Shown here: one piece after another, positions 61,454 through 64,000 of the stretch
Numbering within the stretch: position 1 is the first letter of the stretch
How the letters are laid out: each line of letters starts with the position of its first letter
Assembly (NCBI RefSeq): GCF_026342015.1
Contig: NZ_JAPENL010000001.1
Coordinates: forward strand, 2,108,001-2,172,000
Direction: 5' to 3'
Length of the DNA stretch: 64,000 nucleotides
Source of the DNA: Micromonospora lupini
Lineage (GTDB): Bacteria; Actinomycetota; Actinomycetes; Mycobacteriales; Micromonosporaceae
Made by a program: the position numbers and the translations under genes
The notes under the pieces: generated by a model
Seen by the model: the letters and a program-made list of their open reading frames with translations, nothing else
The model's database searches: none
What the model was told of the DNA's origin: nothing

Positions 61454-61671
61454 CCGACCCCGCGCCGCAGTCACCTCCGGCGCAGGACGCACGGGTGCCG
61501 GAGTTCTGGGGCGCGCTCGGGCTGCCCGGCCTGGCGGACGCGCACGTGCGGGAGGCAGCGGATCTTGACAGGCAGGCGGCGCGGAAGGGCGTGGCACGCG
61601 GTGCGGGGCCCCGCGCACGCCTGACTTCTTCTCGACACCGACTGTTGACGTCGCCGCAACAGGTGGCCTAG
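61450..61671 (+). pseudogene. Beheaded amidohydrolase gene, N-terminal fragment
   Basis: The frame reads VPEFWGALGLPGLADAHV at 61495-61548, the start of actinomycete metal-dependent amidohydrolases that continue with D-V/A-H-x-H-F. Here the sequence breaks just after the first His and continues as unrelated residues (REAADLDRQAARKG) to a TAG at 61669. The barrel is entirely missing. It is a remnant left by deletion or recombination. Confidence 0.72.
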
Positions 61672-61674
61672 CGT
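61645..61674 (+). promoter_or_regulatory. Putative lacI promoter
   Basis: TTGACG (61645-61650) and TAGCGT (61669-61674) are 18 bp apart, close to the housekeeping actinomycete pattern. The tandem LacI operators begin 4 bp downstream. Confidence 0.72.
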
Positions 61675-61677
61675 CTG

Positions 61678-61704
61678 TCGAACCGCTTCGTCGAAACGCT
61701 TCGA
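61678..61704. promoter_or_regulatory. Tandem LacI-family operators
   Basis: Two overlapping near-palindromes, TCGAACCGCTTCGT (61678-61691) and TCGAAACGCTTCGA (61691-61704), immediately follow the -10 element. The centre CG and AA/TT arms fit LacI-family sites. They probably give autoregulation of the lacI gene. Confidence 0.82.
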
Positions 61705-61712
61705 CGATCATT

Positions 61713-61726
61713 CGGGAGCGATCCCA
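61713..61726. promoter_or_regulatory. Degenerate CebR-like box before lacI
   Basis: CGGGAGCGATCCCA matches the CebR consensus at 12 of 14 positions. It lies between the LacI operators and the start codon, so CebR could also influence this sugar operon. Confidence 0.55.
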
Positions 61727-61749
61727 CGCCGGGCCGGAGGAGGTGCGCG

Positions 61750-62808
61750 GTGGCCACCATGCACGACGTCGCCCGCCTCGCTGGGGTCTCCGCCAGCACC
61801 GTGTCGTACGTGCTCACCGGCGCTCGGCCGATCTCCCAGGCCACCCGGGACAAGGTCCTCGCCGCGATGGCCCAGCTCGACTACCAGCCCAACGCGATGG
61901 CCCGTGGTCTGGCCAGCCGGCGCAGCCGGATCCTGGGCCTGCTGATGCCGATGGACGAGCGCGGCCTGGGCGCTACCGAGACCGCGTTCGTCACCGGCGC
62001 CGCCGCGGCGGCCAGCGCCGTCGGCTACCACCTGGTGCTCTCGCCGGTCGGCGGCGGCAACCTCGACGACCTGCGGCGGCTGGCAAGCCAGCGGATGCTC
62101 GACGGCGTCGTGTTGATGGAGGTGCAGCTCGCCGACGAGCGGGTCAGCGTGCTCCAGGAGGCGGGCGTGCCGCTGGTGCTGATCGGGCGCACCGGCGACA
62201 CCACAGGGCTCTCCTACGTCGACATCGACTTCGAACAGACCGTGCGGGAGGCAGTCGCGCACCTGGTCGGCCTGGGGCACCGTCGGATCGTCTACGTCAA
62301 CCACTCGGCGGCCACGCTTGCCAGCGGCTACGGTCCCGCGTTGCGGACCCGGGACGCGTTCGTCTCCGCGATGAGCGGGCACGGCCTGGAGCCGGTCATG
62401 ATCCCGGCCGAGGACAGCGCCGCCGGCGGACGGGCCGCCCTTGCTGCCGCGCTCGCGCGGACGCCGGAGCTGACCGCCGTGCTGGCGATGAACGAGACCG
62501 CGATCTTCGGCATCCTCGGCGAGCTGACCGGGCGGGGGCTGTCGGTGCCCGGCGACGTCTCGGTCGTCTCGATGGTCACCTCGCCACAGGTCGCCGAGCT
62601 GGCCACCCCGGCGCTGACCGCGATGACGTCGCCCGGGTCGACCCTGGGCCGGATCGCGATCGAGGCGCTTGTGCGTCACCTGGACGGGCGTGGCAACGAG
62701 CGCCACCAGCAACTGCTGCCGTGCGCGCTGGAGATCCGGGGATCGACCGCCGAGCCACGACGGCAGGCCCCGGCCAGCGCCGAACCGTCTCCGACGAGCG
62801 GAGGCTGA
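61750..62808 (+). CDS. LacI-family sugar-responsive repressor
   Basis: A 352-residue LacI regulator. DNA-binding helix-turn-helix: MHDVARLAGVSASTVSYVL, with the hinge helix QPNAMARGLASRRS. The periplasmic-binding-protein-like effector domain follows (LLMPMDERG ... VVSMVTSPQVAELATPAL). GTG 61750 follows GGAGGAGG. It controls itself and probably the adjacent sugar importer; the sugar is unknown. The helix-turn-helix is not obviously CebR, so a separate cebR is expected elsewhere. Confidence 0.93.
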   Translation: MATMHDVARLAGVSASTVSYVLTGARPISQATRDKVLAAMAQLDYQPNAMARGLASRRSRILGLLMPMDERGLGATETAFVTGAAAAASAVGYHLVLSPVGGGNLDDLRRLASQRMLDGVVLMEVQLADERVSVLQEAGVPLVLIGRTGDTTGLSYVDIDFEQTVREAVAHLVGLGHRRIVYVNHSAATLASGYGPALRTRDAFVSAMSGHGLEPVMIPAEDSAAGGRAALAAALARTPELTAVLAMNETAIFGILGELTGRGLSVPGDVSVVSMVTSPQVAELATPALTAMTSPGSTLGRIAIEALVRHLDGRGNERHQQLLPCALEIRGSTAEPRRQAPASAEPSPTSGG

Positions 62809-62893
62809 CCAGCCAAAACGGCCCGCCGCCGCGCGGCAACGCGACGACGGACCCAGTGAAGTACCGGCTCGATACTCAACGAGGAGGATAGCA

Positions 62894-64000
62894 ATGCAGC
62901 GATTCCGCCGGATCGTCGCGGCGCTCGCCCTGGCGGCGACCGCGACGACAACCGTGGCCGCGTGCGGCGGCGGCGAGAGCGAGGACGACAGCGGGGCCAA
63001 GACCCTCAAGCTCTGGCACTACGAGGGCGAGAACAGCGCGATGGGGGTCGGCTGGAACCGGGCGATCGAGATCTTCAAGGCCGAGCACCCCGGCGTCGAG
63101 GTGCGCTTCGAGCGCAAGGCGTTCGAGCAGATCCAGCAGAACGCCGGCATGATCATCAACTCGTCCGAGGGCCCGGACATCATGGAGTACAACAAGGGCA
63201 ACGCGACGGCCGGCCTGCTGTCGTCGCAGGGTCTGCTCACCGATCTGAGCACCGAGGCCGACAAGCGTGGCTGGGCCGGCAAGCTCAGCCCCAGCCTGCA
63301 GACCACCGCCCGGTACAGCGACAAGGGCGTGATGGGATCGGGCAAGTGGTTCGGCGTGCCGAACTACGGCGAGTACGTCACGGTCTACTACAACAAGGAC
63401 CTGTTCGAGCGAAATGGCGTCAAGGTGCCGACAAACATGGCCGAGATGACCGCCGCGATGGACACCTTCGTCGGCAAGGGCGTCACGCCGCTCGGCATGG
63501 CCGGCGCCGAGTACCCGGCCGGGCAGCTCTTCTACCAGTTGGCGCTCTCCAGGGCCGACCGGCAGTTCGTCGACAACTACCAGCTCTACAAGAACCCGGT
63601 CGACTTCACGGCGGACCCGCTGAAGTACGGCGCGGACACCTTCGCCGAGTGGGTCCGTAAGGGCTACGTGGCCAAGAACTCGGCGAGCCTCAAGGCCGAG
63701 GACATGGGCACCGCGTTCATCGCCGGCAAGACCCCGATGATCGTTTCGGGCAGCTGGTGGTACGGCCGGTTCAAGACCGAGATGAAGGCCAACTGGGACA
63801 CCTTCCTCTTCCCCGGCAACACCCTGCACGCCGGCTCGTCGGGCAACATCTGGGTGGTCCCGGAGAACAGCAAGGCCAAGAGCCTGGCGTACGACTTCAT
63901 CGACATCACCCTGCGTCCGGAGATCCAGGACCTGATCGGCAACAACGGTGGTGTCCCGGTCGCCGCTGACGCGTCGAAGATCAGCGACCCGAAGGACCGC
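62894..64000 (+). CDS. Sugar ABC transporter substrate-binding lipoprotein, partial
   Basis: 369 codons are present and the gene runs off the right edge. The lipoprotein signal ends VAAC (Cys24). The binding-protein pattern follows: LKLWHYEGENSAMGVGWNRA, GPDIMEYNKGNA, FGVPNYGEYVTVYYNKDLF, GSWWYGRF. ATG 62894 follows GAGGAGG by 7 nt. Family is the extracellular sugar-binding type 1 (MalE/XylF-like CUT1). Permease genes should follow outside the window. Confidence 0.93.
   Translation, partial: MQRFRRIVAALALAATATTTVAACGGGESEDDSGAKTLKLWHYEGENSAMGVGWNRAIEIFKAEHPGVEVRFERKAFEQIQQNAGMIINSSEGPDIMEYNKGNATAGLLSSQGLLTDLSTEADKRGWAGKLSPSLQTTARYSDKGVMGSGKWFGVPNYGEYVTVYYNKDLFERNGVKVPTNMAEMTAAMDTFVGKGVTPLGMAGAEYPAGQLFYQLALSRADRQFVDNYQLYKNPVDFTADPLKYGADTFAEWVRKGYVAKNSASLKAEDMGTAFIAGKTPMIVSGSWWYGRFKTEMKANWDTFLFPGNTLHAGSSGNIWVVPENSKAKSLAYDFIDITLRPEIQDLIGNNGGVPVAADASKISDPKDR

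Noticed and set aside
1..64000. tRNA or rRNA genes
   Set aside because: No cloverleaf with a GGTTCGA-type T-arm or rRNA core sequence was seen on either strand.

Overview
The window is GC-rich actinomycete DNA and most likely belongs to Micromonospora or a close relative in the Micromonosporaceae. The assignment is an inference. It rests on the very high GC in third codon positions, frequent GTG starts, 4-nt GTGA gene overlaps, an XRE/DUF5753 plus DUF397 module, a nitrate-sensor kinase/Roadblock pair, a CBM2-GH48 cellulase, and a mycobacterial-type LpqY-SugABC importer. No rRNA, tRNA, CRISPR array, transposase, integrase or phage gene was recognised.

Layout. 1-5.4 kb: the tail of a secreted fibronectin-III protein, then a MoxR ATPase / DUF58 / transglutaminase-like membrane protein operon. 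5.4-15.2 kb: two related membrane proteins, a methyltransferase, an SDR/F420-oxidoreductase pair, an LtrA protein, a DUF1028 protein, a repeat-rich intergenic region, a maleylpyruvate-isomerase-like protein with a 24 x 5-residue insertion, a PAP2 phosphatase and a DUF3159 protein. 15.5-20.6 kb: a cellulose locus (secreted GH48 exocellulase and, divergently, a GH1 beta-glucosidase) with three CebR-type operators. 20.7-25.1 kb: a truncated conservon (sensor kinase plus Roadblock protein) and an FGGY kinase. 25.2-27.3 kb: a tryptophan attenuator with a WW leader peptide in front of a fused anthranilate synthase. 27.4-31.2 kb: WrbA, a HipA-like kinase/DUF3037 pair, a small membrane protein and an AlkZ-like glycosylase.

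31.1-37.6 kb: malQ and a trehalose-type importer operon lpqY-sugA-sugB-sugC. 37.8-42.9 kb: a small cysteine-motif protein divergent from the XRE/DUF397 pair, a duplicated VOC protein, a RusA-like small protein, a HAD phosphatase and a lipoprotein. 42.9-50.4 kb: accessory regulators and transport genes (TetR; an ArsR-like repressor with an operator over its own start, translationally coupled to an MFS exporter; a DUF2218-GNAT fusion; a second LtrA protein followed by a startless gene remnant; MerR with a reductase). 50.6-56.8 kb: an alpha-glucan locus (GH63-like glucosidase divergent from a glycogen debranching enzyme and a GT4 glycosyltransferase). 56.8-60.5 kb: twin transmembrane Ser/Thr kinases. 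60.6-64 kb: a DUF457 protein, the beheaded start of an amidohydrolase gene, and a LacI regulator with tandem operators leading into a sugar ABC importer that runs off the edge.

The main theme is carbohydrate capture and alpha-glucan/trehalose turnover, probably under LacI-family control. CebR-type boxes at the cellulose genes, plus a degenerate one in front of the distant lacI gene, hint at cross-regulation. The most unusual non-coding structures are an 11-bp tandem array with a perfect 55-bp higher-order period that abuts a long palindrome, and a homologous palindrome 38 kb away; both palindromes lie between convergent genes.
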